This document shows positions 8,347 through 17,960 of a DNA stretch of 21,293 bases, in pieces. The stretch comes from Carex sylvatica (taxonomy: Eukaryota; Streptophyta; Magnoliopsida; Poales; Cyperaceae), in NCBI GenBank assembly GCA_964058845.1, contig CAXKVR010000849.1:1-21293 (forward strand), read 5' to 3'. The translations under genes were made by a program, and so were the position numbers. The first letter of the stretch is position 1. Each line of letters begins with the position of its first letter. Under the pieces are notes generated by a model that did not search any database, had not been told where the DNA came from, and saw nothing but the letters and a program-made list of their open reading frames with translations.

Positions 8347-11300
8347 ATGAGTACTGAAGATTTTCAAAAGACACTAGAGATGGAGAAAGTGGAGGGAGGA
8401 GAGAGAAAGGCCGCACCAGAATCTGCCGAATACCATGGATGGAAATCCATGCCTTATGTTATAGGTATGAATTATGAACTCATCATCTAATTCAATAAAT
8501 GTATGATTAATGCTAAGAACTAGTATTAGTTTGATCTAGTGACATAATACAACGTCGTGGGTTCAAAATTGAATATTAAAATTTGGAAGGCTGAAACTCT
8601 ATCTTCTTAAAAAATAAATTAAAAAAATTGCATGATTATTGACATAGTTTACTCTCTCTCTCTAATATATCTATATGCATGTAGCTCTCAGAAAAGACAA
8701 CTAATGTGTTCATTTGCATGATATAATGGTTTGTTTTTTTTCTAAATGAATAAATGTTCCTTTTTTGGAACTTCCTTTTGTACTCATGAACTCTCCCTTA
8801 TATATGTATTCATGTGGCATTTGTATTTATATAATCTCTGTCGCACTTCATAATTAAACAAAAATAATAATAAGAAAAGAAATAATATATTTAGTTGATA
8901 TGATTAATTACTGATCAATTATAGGGAACGAGACTTTCGAGAAGCTTGGGACGCTTGGTACGTTGGCGAACCTGCTGGTGTACCTGACATCGGTATTCCA
9001 CATAAAGAGCATCACTGCGGTAACGATGATGAACATCTTCAATGGTACCACAAACATGGCACCGGTCCTCGGTGCTTTTATCAGCGACACCTACTTAGGC
9101 CGTTATGCCACCATTGGCTTTGCTTCTTTGGCATCTCTTCTGGTATCTCATTTTTTTCCTTTTCCTTTTCCTTTTCTCTTTCTGTTTCAAAAGGTACTTA
9201 ATTTCAATGAATTTCGGAGTGTAACTGACTGGATATATACTTTTTTGACCAAAAAAAAATGACTGGATACTTTTGTTGTATCTGGTAATAATATTTTTGC
9301 ATTTTGTGTTCCTTACTTGAATATAGTTATCTTTTTGAGGGTCTTATCGAAAATATTTTCCTTGATGAATAAACAAATTTTATTTGCTCATGTGTGTGTG
9401 TGTGTGTGTGTGTGTAAGTTATGGTACCTGTATTTTTCAAATGCAATTTGTAGAATAAAAGTAAATATCTGATGATAGAATCTCAAGATCGAGCTCAATT
9501 AATCCGAATAAATTATCATATTAAATTATTAATTATCTAATATTCACGAGAAATCTCCATTCAAAGAATAGAGATCAAACTACTATGTTACATGTCCAAC
9601 CCTAACCCTAAAACAGCAACAATAGTAAAGCAATTTGGCTTTTTCTCTGTCGACATAATATTATTAATTACTAATTAAATGATGTATGTGGTACCCAAAA
9701 AATGATACGCATCAAATTCAGACATGACCTGTAACATGGATGTGCGTCAATGTCAAACAATAATTAAGTATATTCAAGAGAAGTTATATTTGACACTGTG
9801 GGTCACCTTTGATGAGGTATGGTCCGCATGGATCACGGAATTTAAATGTGTTCAACTAGTAGAGTAGTTGGTTGGTTCATTATAATCGGCAGCTATAGTA
9901 TTTTTTGGTTTTATTCATGAACACCAGACAATCTGAATAGCAGGGAACATATTAAATAAGATCATTTTTGGAATTCATCTATTTTTTTAATTGTTTCCTG
10001 CTGTGGAATATAGAGAGCCTATATCATATCCTGGCCTCCTGGGTAGCAAAATAGATATTCTGGCTTTCTCAGAAAGTGGGGGGCTGAACACTGAGGGTAT
10101 TTTTGGATATGTTAAGAATAGAGACTATTCTAGAATAGCAATGCGGATCCAAACAACATTTTTACTATTCGAAGTAGTTAGAATAACTGTTATTCTCTAT
10201 TCCTTGTAAATGTTGGAATAACTACTATTGAAAAATGTGAAGAGAAAAAAAAATAACTATTTTTTAGATTTTTATCAACACAGTTCCAAAATGACAAAAT
10301 TGTCACTACTTTATATTATCTCTATGTTGCGACAATTTATTTAAGACTCCACTTACCTATATTTTCTCTTAATTAGCATCTTGTTAACAGTATTATTCAT
10401 CGGTTACAACTATTCACTATTTCAAATGTACAATCCAAACAACATTTTTACTAATTCGAATAGCACAATTTTCACACTAATCCAAAATTATTATTTTTTC
10501 TCTATTTTTATTTACTATTCTCAAATTTCGCTATTCTAACTCTCATCCAAATGTACCCTAAGTAATAATTGTGTAAAGATTCTTGGAATCTTTGCATTAT
10601 TATGGCCCATGCCAGCTTGTTCATTATGCAACTGATAATGAAGAAAGGGAAATAATTCCAAATTTTCAGAGATCCAACTACCGGATAAAGATATTCTTCG
10701 AACATATATAGTATCTAAGCCTTAATTAAGCAATCCTGAATTGATGTATCAAAAATTAACATGATATTATGGTATATGTAGTTATGTTATGTACACTTCA
10801 TTGTCAGTTTAATAATATCAAAAATTACCAACTGCATAATCAAAGCATGATCAATTCCATATTTGCAATGCATGATAATTTTTTCTCTGCGTTCATTTCT
10901 GTTTTTTTTTATTTTTTTATTGACGATATGATAAATTTCACCATAAAAATCTCATTCTAATTAATTTTCTTACTTAAAAGGGGATGGTGCTTCTGACCTT
11001 GACCGCGGCAATCCTGGCACTTCACCCGCCCCCCTGCAAAGGAAACCAACAAGAATGCAAGGGTCCCACACTTTCCCAGCTCTCCGTTCTCATCTCAGCA
11101 TTCTTTCTATTCACCATCGGAGCCGGTGGCATCCGCCCTTGCAATCTGGCCTTTGGTGCTGATCAATTCAACCCAAATACTGAATCAGGCCGAAAAGACA
11201 TCACCAGCTTCTTCAACTGGTACTACTGCACCTTCACAGTTGCCATGATGATTTCCTCAACACTCATAATCTATGTCCAGAGTAATATAAGCTGGACCCT

Positions 11301-12897
11301 CGGCCTCGCCATCCCGGCCGTGTTGATGCTCTTCTCGTGCATTGCTTTCTTCATCGGTACAAAATTATATGTGAGAGTGAAGCCTGAGGGAAGCCCGTTC
11401 ACCAGTTTTGCACAAGTGGTTGTGGCGGCTTTCAAGAAAAGACTGGTGAACTTGCCGGAGTTGCCGGAGAAGGAACTGTTTGACCCACCCCTAAACAGCA
11501 GCCTTGTAACCAAACTTCCTCACACCGATCAATTCAAGTTAGTTTTTTGTTTACTTGGTAACTATTAAATCCAGAATTTAATTTTTCTTATCTGACATAT
11601 TTTATAAACACGTCCATTTATTAATCAATATATAGGTGGCTTTTCAGGCTATGCTTTGAAAAGTACACACTATCATTTTTCAAAATGTTTTGGACTTTTT
11701 CCTAATAAAAAAATGTTTTGGACTTAGGCCCAATAAGATACAACATCTGGCCTGTCTCTAGCCCAGTTATCCATCTCACCAAACAAACTAGCATTTGGAA
11801 TGAGATATGCGGTCTGGTCTCTTGTTTTCTCATCCCTTGGAGTCAACCTAATTGATCAATTTCAAAATTAATAGACAACTAAAACAAAACTAGTGATCTT
11901 TGCAATATTAGATACTATATGAATACTCACTAGATAATTTCTGACCTCTTCAAACATTTTGATGTTTAATATTTTTCATTTATATTATAACAGGATCCTT
12001 GACAAGGCAGCAGCCTTTACTTCGAAAAATGAAATAAAATCTTACAGTGAAGGGGCAGATCCATGGAGGCTGTGCACCTTGCAACAAGTCGAAGAGGTGA
12101 AATGCTTTGTTCGCATTATCCCGGTTTGGACATGTGGCATAATGTTCTTTATTACACTCTCACAACAACAAAGCTATGTTGTTTACCAAGCGCTCCAAAT
12201 GGACCGCCGACTCGGAAAAAGCGGTTTCAAAATCCCGGCTGGATCATTTGTGGTATTCAACATGCTTGCCCTGACACTTTGGATCCCAATTTATGACCGT
12301 CTGATTGTACCACAGTTGAGAAAAATTACAAAGTGCCCAGGCGGGATAACCATGCTACAAAGGATTGGTGTCGGGCTTGTAATTTCAATCGTGGGAACAG
12401 TTGTGTCAGCAATTGTTGAGAAGCACAGAAGAGATATTGCTTTACATAAGCCGACAGTAGGAAAAACATTGACCGGTGAGGCTGTCTCTTCTATGTCAAG
12501 CCTCTGGTTGCTCCCTCAGCTAATCCTGTTTGGCCTTTCTGAAGCTTTTGCAATCATCGGCCAAAACGAGTTTTACTACCAGCAATTCCCAGAGAATATG
12601 AGGAGCATTGCCGGTGCGATGCTTTTCTTGGGATCAGCTATTTCGAGTTATGCAAGCGGCATTTTGGTGACGATCGTTCATAAAGTAACCGGACAAAATG
12701 GGAGCAAAAACTGGTTGGCAGAGGATCTAAATGAGGCGAGGCTGGATTTGTTTTATATGATGATTGCTGGATCTGCAGTGCTAAATTTTGTATATTTCAT
12801 CGTCTGTGCGAAGTGGTACCGGGTCAAGGGCACAGCAAATGGTGCCAAACCGATGGTTGTTTCAGAGAGAAAGGAGGAGAAGTCCTTGTCTGTCTGA
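8347..12897 (+). CDS. NRT1/PTR family (NPF) proton-coupled transporter, NPF2-like, four exons, complete
   Basis: Plasma-membrane-type major facilitator carrier; the family moves nitrate, peptides, glucosinolates or hormones with protons, and the substrate here cannot be read from sequence. Exons: 8347-8464, 8925-9142, 10981-11537, 11994-12897, all joined at GT-AG sites, giving 598 aa, normal for the family. The proton-coupling ExxEK motif is in TM1 (E42, E45, K46). [14 protein letters not shown] (162-175) is a family hallmark, followed by FFNWYY (189-194). A long cytosolic loop (about 244-336) separates TM1-6 from TM7-12 and contains the [13 protein letters not shown] block. Motifs resemble the NPF2 group best; this is recall, not a search. 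M12 (8380) is an alternative start: the neighbouring paralogue begins at the equivalent MEK residues, and the context there has G at +4. No stops or frameshifts. The second intron contains a MITE. Confidence 0.93.
8465..8924 (+). other. Intron 1 of the first NPF gene
   Basis: GTATGA donor and ATAG acceptor, phase 1, splitting the Gly40 codon. The paralogue has the same donor and phase. AT-rich, with a CT microsatellite (about 8653-8664). A stretch near 8520-8620 with GTGGGTTCAAA and an A-rich tail faintly recalls a SINE but is not called. Confidence 0.9.
9391..9415. repeat. (TG)12 microsatellite
   Basis: Perfect TG dinucleotide run of 25 bases inside intron 2; likely polymorphic in length. 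Confidence 0.97.
9598..9613. repeat. Telomere-like patch (AACCCTAACCCTAAAA)
   Basis: Two units of the plant telomere repeat CCCTAAA, imperfect. This is too short for an interstitial telomere array. It could act as a telo-box-like motif or be chance in AT-rich DNA. Confidence 0.5.
10095..10558. mobile_element. Tourist-like (PIF/Harbinger) MITE, 464 bp
   Basis: The ends GGGTATTTTTGGATATG and, from the other side, GGGTACATTTGGATGAG are inverted repeats of the GGG...TTTGGAT type typical of Tourist MITEs. Similarity continues inward to GAATAG. Flanking trinucleotides are TGA (10092-10094) and TAA (10559-10561), a near match to the TAA duplication of this superfamily. A 21-bp stretch starting ATCCAAACAACATTTTTACT is repeated exactly at 10147 and 10433. 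There is no coding capacity. It lies inside intron 2 of the first NPF gene. Confidence 0.65.
11538..11993 (+). other. Intron 3 of the first NPF gene
   Basis: GTTAGT donor and ACAG acceptor, phase 2, splitting the Lys298 codon. It contains two near-adjacent copies of AAAATGTTTTGGACTT (about 11683 and 11710) and otherwise plain AT-rich sequence. Confidence 0.88.
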
Positions 12898-12924
12898 ATT
12901 AGTAATCATAAATCTATAGGTGAC

Positions 12925-12930
12925 AATAAA
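12925..12930 (+). promoter_or_regulatory. Candidate polyadenylation signal AATAAA
   Basis: Lies 28 bp after the NPF stop codon in AT-rich sequence. Plant signals are loose, so the true cleavage site may be further downstream. Confidence 0.4.
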
Positions 12931-13835
12931 ATCCAAATTAGATGTTGGGCTTTAGGTTGCTGTAGTTTGCTCTATTTAAAAAAATATATTAAAAGATGAA
13001 TAGTTATGACTCAAAATGGGTATATTTGTAGAAATGAGGAGAATCGGTTTATTATATATTAAGACCAATTTCTGATATAGTTTGGAAATCGCCTTTGATT
13101 TTCAATTCCATTTTCAAATAATTCCAGGAATTAGTTTGAATTCATTTGCATACAGATACTGACACAAATCTGTTTGTAGTATAAATGGTGCTGGTGCAGG
13201 GGAAGGCAGAGATCTGAGACATAAAATGAAATGTTGGCAATTTCCTACTTAAAATAAATAAATGAACAAATAACTGTCAAACTATATGTTACACATAGTT
13301 ATACGTAATGTCATACAAAAACAACTGACAAAATTAAATCCCCTGAACAAACAAATTAAGCATTAATCCAGCAACAAACAAACACGGATAAAGAATGATT
13401 CAATTAAGGAAAACTAAAGTGGGTGACAAAAGAGGTTTGACCTAAGTTTGCCAGAATGTACTCTCAATTTTGCAATTACAGACCGGTACTAATTATATGG
13501 ACACTCCCAAAAAAAAAAATCAGATGAAAAATGAAAAAAGAGAAGATCAGTAAAAACAAATCAAAACCGCAGTGGTCAGTTATCACGAAAGTAAATATTG
13601 AAGCAAAGGATCCTAAGAGAGAGGTATATATAGCCGTATAGAGATATTAAATCTGAAGCAGTGACACAAAGAAGAATTGCATACATTGCCAGATGAAGAG
13701 AGGGAAACTTATACAGGAAAGGAAAGGAAGGAGAGTCGGAAAGGACAGCGTAAAATTTTCACCTTCTCTACATTCTGATTTGGGATGAGAAAATTATTAA
13801 ACTTATACAACAATTTCATATTCATTCCCTTTTCT
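12931..13835. other. Intergenic, including the likely 3' UTR; no gene seen
   Basis: AT-rich with short A-runs (about 13508-13519) and no long frame on either strand. A lone TATATATAG (about 13624-13632) has no gene after it. I see no inverted-repeat element here. Confidence 0.6.
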
Positions 13836-13843
13836 GATTTTAT

Positions 13844-14405
13844 TAAGCTTCTAAATAGCTAGCTATAACGGTTTTGGACCCAGAAAGCTAAGCTACGGGC
13901 TAAAACTGCACTAATCAAGCTACGGCCGCTATAGCGGTAATAGCGGTCCGCTATGCTACATGGGTTATGATTTTGCAATTTTTTTTTCTTTTTTTGAAAA
14001 TATAATTTTGCAATTTTAATGAGCCTTAATGTCTTGATTGGTTTTTTTTATTTTATCAAGCTATATCAATACAATGGAATATGTGCGGGCTATACCGCTA
14101 TATCAATTAAATTTTGTATCATGCATTAATATATGATAGCGGTATATTTTGAATATAAAATATATCGATAGTTTTTGAATTAGAGATATTTTGAATGACA
14201 ATTTGAACTTTGTATTGGTTTAATATGAATATTATAACTTCTTAATTAATTTGGTATTTTTTTTTTCTTGATGAGACATTTTTACTATTAATAGAAATAT
14301 AAAATATAATTTTTAAAATAAAAAAATGCTATTTATAATAGTTTTCGCTAAATCTTTTTTTTTCGTCTTCCCGCTATACCGCTATAAACGCTATTTGGAA
14401 CCTTG
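13844..14405. mobile_element. hAT-type MITE, 562 bp, with perfect 8-bp target duplication
   Basis: Flanked by GATTTTAT at 13836-13843 and 14406-14413, an exact 8-bp duplication as hAT insertion makes. The ends TAAGCTTCTAAATAGC and CAAGGTTCCAAATAGC are inverted repeats, and the right end fits the YARNG rule. Inside, the motif CCGCTATA/TATAGCGG recurs near both ends: 13924-13953, 14084-14103, 14136-14146 and 14370-14396. It has no coding frame, so it must depend on a transposase made elsewhere. Confidence 0.82.
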
Positions 14406-14467
14406 GATTTTATCGTTCTGGAGCAAATAATTGAGTACGGTCAGAGTCAATCTGAGTTCATATTCTC

Positions 14468-14620
14468 TGAGGTAGCCCATTATATTTTTTAAATCCCGAC
14501 CGTCCGATAAAAATTTAAACCAATTCAGTCCAAGATAGAATGCACGGATCTCTTTAATATTTGTGCAGATTCTATTCGGACGGTCCAGATCTAAACAGAA
14601 ATATTCTGTTACCTTTAGGT
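14468..14620. mobile_element. Small foldback element (about 153 bp)
   Basis: The left arm from 14468 (TGAGGTAG...) and the reverse complement of the right arm ending at 14620 (AAAGGTAAC...) align with gaps over about 40 bases. They share an exact core GACCGTCCGA (14498-14507) with TCGGACGGTC (14576-14585). No clear target duplication is seen. This resembles widely scattered plant repeats containing CGGACGGTCC, though I cannot name the family. Confidence 0.55.
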
Positions 14621-14718
14621 GATTCTTCCCTTTTCCTTGCGCAACTCAACCCCTTGTAGAGCGAGTCCGCTTCTCCCCAGGTTCTGCTTTGAGCTTCGTG
14701 CCATGTTAAAAGAATGCA

Positions 14719-14741
14719 CACCTCAGGTAACTACTGAGGTG
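14719..14741. repeat. Short hairpin, 8-bp stem
   Basis: CACCTCAG (14719-14726) pairs with CTGAGGTG (14734-14741) over a 7-nt loop. The CTGAGGTA wording also occurs at the edge of the nearby foldback (14467-14474), so the two may come from one repeat family. Confidence 0.65.
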
Positions 14742-14831
14742 AAACGGATTCCTGTAGTCTGTAGAGCACCACTGTATTTCTAAGTGTCTAACCCAACAGG
14801 AGAATAAGGGGCTTGGGCCCGCTAGCCTGTG

Positions 14832-14937
14832 AATTGGATTCAGAACAAAAGCCCAGTAGAGACAGAATCCTTAGCGTATGGATTTTAATTCGGATCAAAA
14901 GCCCAGTGAAAGACAGTATCCTAACTTGGTGATTTTA
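14832..14937. repeat. Diverged tandem duplication, about 50-bp period
   Basis: Two copies sharing CAAAAGCCCAGT (14846 and 14896), then GACAG-A/T-ATCCT and ending GATTTTA. Divergence suggests an old duplication, probably inside a transposon remnant. Confidence 0.65.
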
Positions 14938-15639
14938 AACTTCATGAAATTGAGACAAGATCTAACAGATATTTTTCCTTAAAAAAAAAAAAAAAGATTT
15001 AACAGATTTGAGACCATCGGGTACATTTTTTATAATTTTGTCTGCATGCGAATATGGGATGGGAAACAAATATAATTTGGGGATGAAACCATCCATTATC
15101 CATCCTGTAGTAGCCAATTCAGGACTAGTATGAAAGAAACACGCAAATTAGTGCACTTAAAAGCATTTTTATATGTACATACTGACGTGACAATTACAAT
15201 TTAATAACAATTATGTATAGGATTATAAATTTAGCAACAAATTAATAATATTACTGAAAGTGTCACATTATATTACAACTAACTTTTAATTGACAATTAT
15301 AAAAATATAAGAGTTGAAATTGTACAATTACTAATATAATTGAAATTAAAATTATTTGAAGAAATAAAGATAATATAAAATTTACTGAGGAATAAATACT
15401 AAAATTATTATTGTGATAAAAAAAAACATCTTAATTAAAAAACATCTTATTTGCAAAAATAATTTTTATATATGCTTGTGACTATACAAGGGTACCAGAT
15501 GCATTTGGTCTGAATTTTGGGTATAATGTTGGAATTTTGTTTTTTTTGGGATAATTAATTGTCGGTATTTTTTTTCTTAGAAAGTCATAAGGATATAATG
15601 GTAACAAAGTTATCCAAAATTTAATGCCTGCCTATAATG
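14938..15639. other. AT-rich intergenic DNA; nothing recognised
   Basis: Very AT-rich, with A-runs at about 14982-14996 and 15420-15425 and repeated wording such as GACAATTA (15188 and 15291). No usable frame, RNA gene or clear inverted-repeat boundary was found. Confidence 0.6.
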
Positions 15640-15662
15640 TTTTCCACTCATTAAATCAAGCG

Positions 15663-15872
15663 GAGTAAGTTCAATGTCCATCGGATTCAATTTGGATTTG
15701 ATGGGCAGCTATTTAGTTCGATCCGCTTCAAGATGTGTTTGCATCTCTTCAATATCTGTGTGTGCCCACTTTAATGTTTGTGCAAATCAAGTGTGTATGT
15801 ATTTTGAAGTAAATCGAACGGAAATACTGCCATCAAATCTGAATTTGAGTCTGATGACCATCAAATCTACTC
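15663..15872. mobile_element. Foldback MITE, 210 bp, long complementary arms
   Basis: Starting from GAGTA at each end, the left arm and the reverse complement of the right arm align over about 75 bases at roughly three-quarters identity. Shared blocks include GATTTGATGG, TATTT, GTTCGAT and CTTCAA. The centre is a loop of about 50-60 bases. TTTTCCACTCATTAAA (15640-15655) recurs as TTTTCCCCTCATTAAA (15873-15888), 15 of 16 identical. The second copy abuts the right end but the first stops 7 bp short of the left end, so the insertion mechanism is unclear. There is no meaningful coding frame. Confidence 0.72.
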
Positions 15873-16323
15873 TTTTCCCCTCATTAAAAGATCCAACCAT
15901 ATATTGGATCCATTTAATACAATATATTACATTTAGAATGTGTCTAATTGTCCACATATTTTTGTCCACAGATTTAACTTGCACGAATACTGTAAAACTA
16001 CTCCTACATACTGTATAATTATACAATATATCACATAAAATATATCAGTTAATCACAAAACATCCAGTAACTATTCGAAGTGATCACATGATAGTTAGAA
16101 ACATATTGCAACTTATACAACAAGACAAAAAAATGTACAAAGGGACAACTTGCTGTACTTTCAAAAATTGCAATTATAGAAATTTATTGGCGGTTAGTGT
16201 TAGTTATTAGCAGTTATTTTGACAAAAATAAATGTGATAAAAAGGCAAAATTAAATTTTCTGAATTATTTTTTTTATTTTTTTCTCTATTTAATGAACAC
16301 ACAAATAAATCATCAAAAAAATA

Positions 16324-16870
16324 AATACTGTAAAATTAACCACTTTAACTATAAAAATAAAATCTACAAATTATAAAATGGCAGAAAATTCACAAATGAA
16401 AACAATAAAATAAAATGTTAAAAAAAAATTCAATATTGTAAAATTATCAAATTAAACTGTGAAAACAAAAGATAAAAACTATAAAGTTACAAATTATAAA
16501 ATTAGCAATTTAAATAAAATTAAAAAATATTAATTTTCAATATTGTAAAATTGTCAACTTAAACTGTGAAAATAAAAAGTAAAAACTACAAATTTACAAC
16601 AAAATAAAATTAGCAGATGAAAACGATTAAATACAATTTAAAAAATATAAATTTTTAATACTGTAAAATTGAGAATTTAAACTGTGAAAATAAAACGTAA
16701 AAACTATAAAATTTTAGTAATGTAAAATAAGCAGATGAAAACGATAAAACAAAATGTAAAAAATACAAAATTTCAATACTATAAAACTGTCAACTTAAAC
16801 TACAAAAATAAAACATACAACCTACAAAAAATCAATACTGTAAAATTTCTAAATTTAAACTATAAATCAA
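16324..16870. repeat. Diverged minisatellite, unit about 107-118 bp, 5-6 copies
   Basis: Copies start at 16324, 16431, 16538, 16656, 16774 and 16833; the last two units are shortened. Each opens (C)AATAYTGTAAAA, then AACTTAAACTGTGAAAATAA, then GCAGATGAAAACGAT-type wording. On the minus strand the units are T-rich and repeatedly read TTTTACAGTATT and TTTTCACAG. The array is too diverged to be recent. Confidence 0.8.
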
Positions 16871-16891
16871 TTGCATGTATACAACGTCTAT

Positions 16892-17022
16892 CATCTGTTC
16901 AACAAAATCATAATATTCACCACACATAGCATCTGTTCAACACAAACCATAATATTCACATCAATTTGACACAAACAAACACATCAAATCAAAAGCATCT
17001 GTTTAACACAACCATAATATTC
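16892..17022. repeat. Three spaced copies of a 28-30 bp repeat
   Basis: CATCTGTTCAACA-AAACCATAATATTCA-like copies lie at 16892-16919, 16930-16959 and 16995-17022, just after the minisatellite. Two tandem copies of CGCAAATGATGTT follow at 17047-17072, with a related third at about 17096. Confidence 0.75.
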
Positions 17023-17274
17023 AGCACACAAATATATCTATCGAATCGCAAATGATGTTCGCAAATGATGTTCGCCACTGCTCTTCAATCCAAATCGCAA
17101 ATGATGAAGATCATAGATGATTCATCGTGTTCTTCTTTCAAAAGTGAAATCGAATACTGTAAAATAAAATATCGAATCATGTAAGTTCTTAAATCAGAAA
17201 ATTCAAATCGACAACATTACGAATTCAGCCTCCCTGTTTGACATATTTTGTAAAATATTGTATAGCCATAAGAT

Positions 17275-17340
17275 GAATACTGTAAAGCCACAAGATGAAT
17301 ATTGTAAAATAAAAATGTCAATATTGTAAAACAACAAGAT
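17275..17340. repeat. 22-bp tandem repeat, three copies
   Basis: GAATACTGTAAAGCCACAAG at 17275 is followed at 22-bp steps by GAATATTGTAAAATAA (17297) and CAATATTGTAAAACAAC (17319). It uses the same core motif as the larger array, so the two arrays share an origin. Confidence 0.75.
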
Positions 17341-17614
17341 GAACAGTCGATCCATCAAAAATTAGAAAATCAGATCAGATCAACAGCTGACATATTAGAT
17401 CAAATTAGATCATACTCAAAGTATTACCAGACCGGATCAAGATCAACTAGAAAATTCGTAAAACTAAACTAGATAATAAGGAGATTATGCAATTACCTGA
17501 ATCTCCGTAAAATGCCACCATGAAAGAAAAAGATTAGGTACTAAAAATAACATAAATGCACTAATTATCAATGTCTCTTCAATCAGAAACACAAAGCGGG
17601 AGATAAGACATCAC

Positions 17615-17745
17615 CTCATTGCCGTCGTGGTTGTCGCTGCCATTGCTGTGCATCGCATCTGGCGAAACGATAGCTGTCAGAGAGGAAGTCTCCGTACAGA
17701 GGATTCTCTATCCACACTAGGGTTCCGTTGCTCTCCTTCTCATCT
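17615..17745 (-). other. Exon-like island, possible captured or degenerate first exon
   Basis: Less AT-rich than the several hundred bases on either side. On the minus strand it opens with a 5'-UTR-like stretch (GGAACCCTAG). It then has an ATG at 17653 starting MHSNGSDNHDGNE, ending exactly in phase at GAG followed by GTGATG, a plausible splice donor. The upstream frame is also open for about 20 codons. No further exon could be joined with confidence; a 54-bp open stretch near 17135-17081 (EEHDESSM) is the only other candidate. I do not recognise the protein. It may be a gene fragment carried by the surrounding element. Confidence 0.3.
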
Positions 17746-17789
17746 CATTAATTTTGTTAAACATCGGATTTGATTACATGCCTTTCAAT

Positions 17790-17960
17790 CAAAGTATATT
17801 GGCCTGGGAAAGTAAATTAGAAATTAAATGCAGATTCGATTCCACAAAGATGCAAAAGGACAAAATATAATCTAATACAACCCAAGAGATTTTTCTGAGT
17901 TTGATCAATGCGAGTCTCACGAATCGACAAAGATGGAATAGGACAAAATATATTGGTCTG
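17790..17960. repeat. Diverged internal duplication
   Basis: CAAAGTATATTGGCCTGG (17790) resembles CAAAATATATTGGTCTGG (17943). GGACAAAATATA occurs at both about 17858 and 17941, after related CACAAAGATG / CGACAAAGATGG wording. This is an old, scrambled local duplication; no gene is seen. Confidence 0.5.

Larger units (their letters stand above)
9143..10980 (+). other. Intron 2 of the first NPF gene
   Basis: 1838 bp, phase 0, between Leu112 and Gly113. It opens with a pyrimidine-rich repeat (CCTTTT units, about 9158-9176). It then holds a (TG)n tract, a telomere-like patch and a Tourist-like MITE, described separately. I see nothing else coding in it. Confidence 0.88.

Noticed and set aside
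8149..8416. Minus-strand frames over the NPF promoter and exon 1
   Set aside because: Composed of the complement of GA-rich leader and poly-T; low complexity, no conserved domain.
8520..8625. Possible SINE or tRNA-like segment (GATCTAGTGAC, GTGGGTTCAAA, A-rich tail)
   Set aside because: The A- and B-box resemblance is weak, and no flanking duplication or cloverleaf could be built.
8908..9090. Minus-strand frame over NPF exon 2, and another at 11271-11513 over exon 3
   Set aside because: Antisense shadows of transporter exons.
9991..10209. 72-codon frame in intron 2
   Set aside because: It runs across the left end of the MITE and has no homology I recognise; chance frame.
12063..12296. Frame overlapping NPF exon 4 in a second register
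   Set aside because: Lies within the genuine exon, which encodes the conserved transporter sequence in another frame.
15674..16026. Overlapping frames on both strands
   Set aside because: They follow from the foldback arms and AT-rich DNA; the codon content looks random.
16735..16929. 64-codon Lys/Asn-rich frame
   Set aside because: A translation of the minisatellite; no start context or domain.
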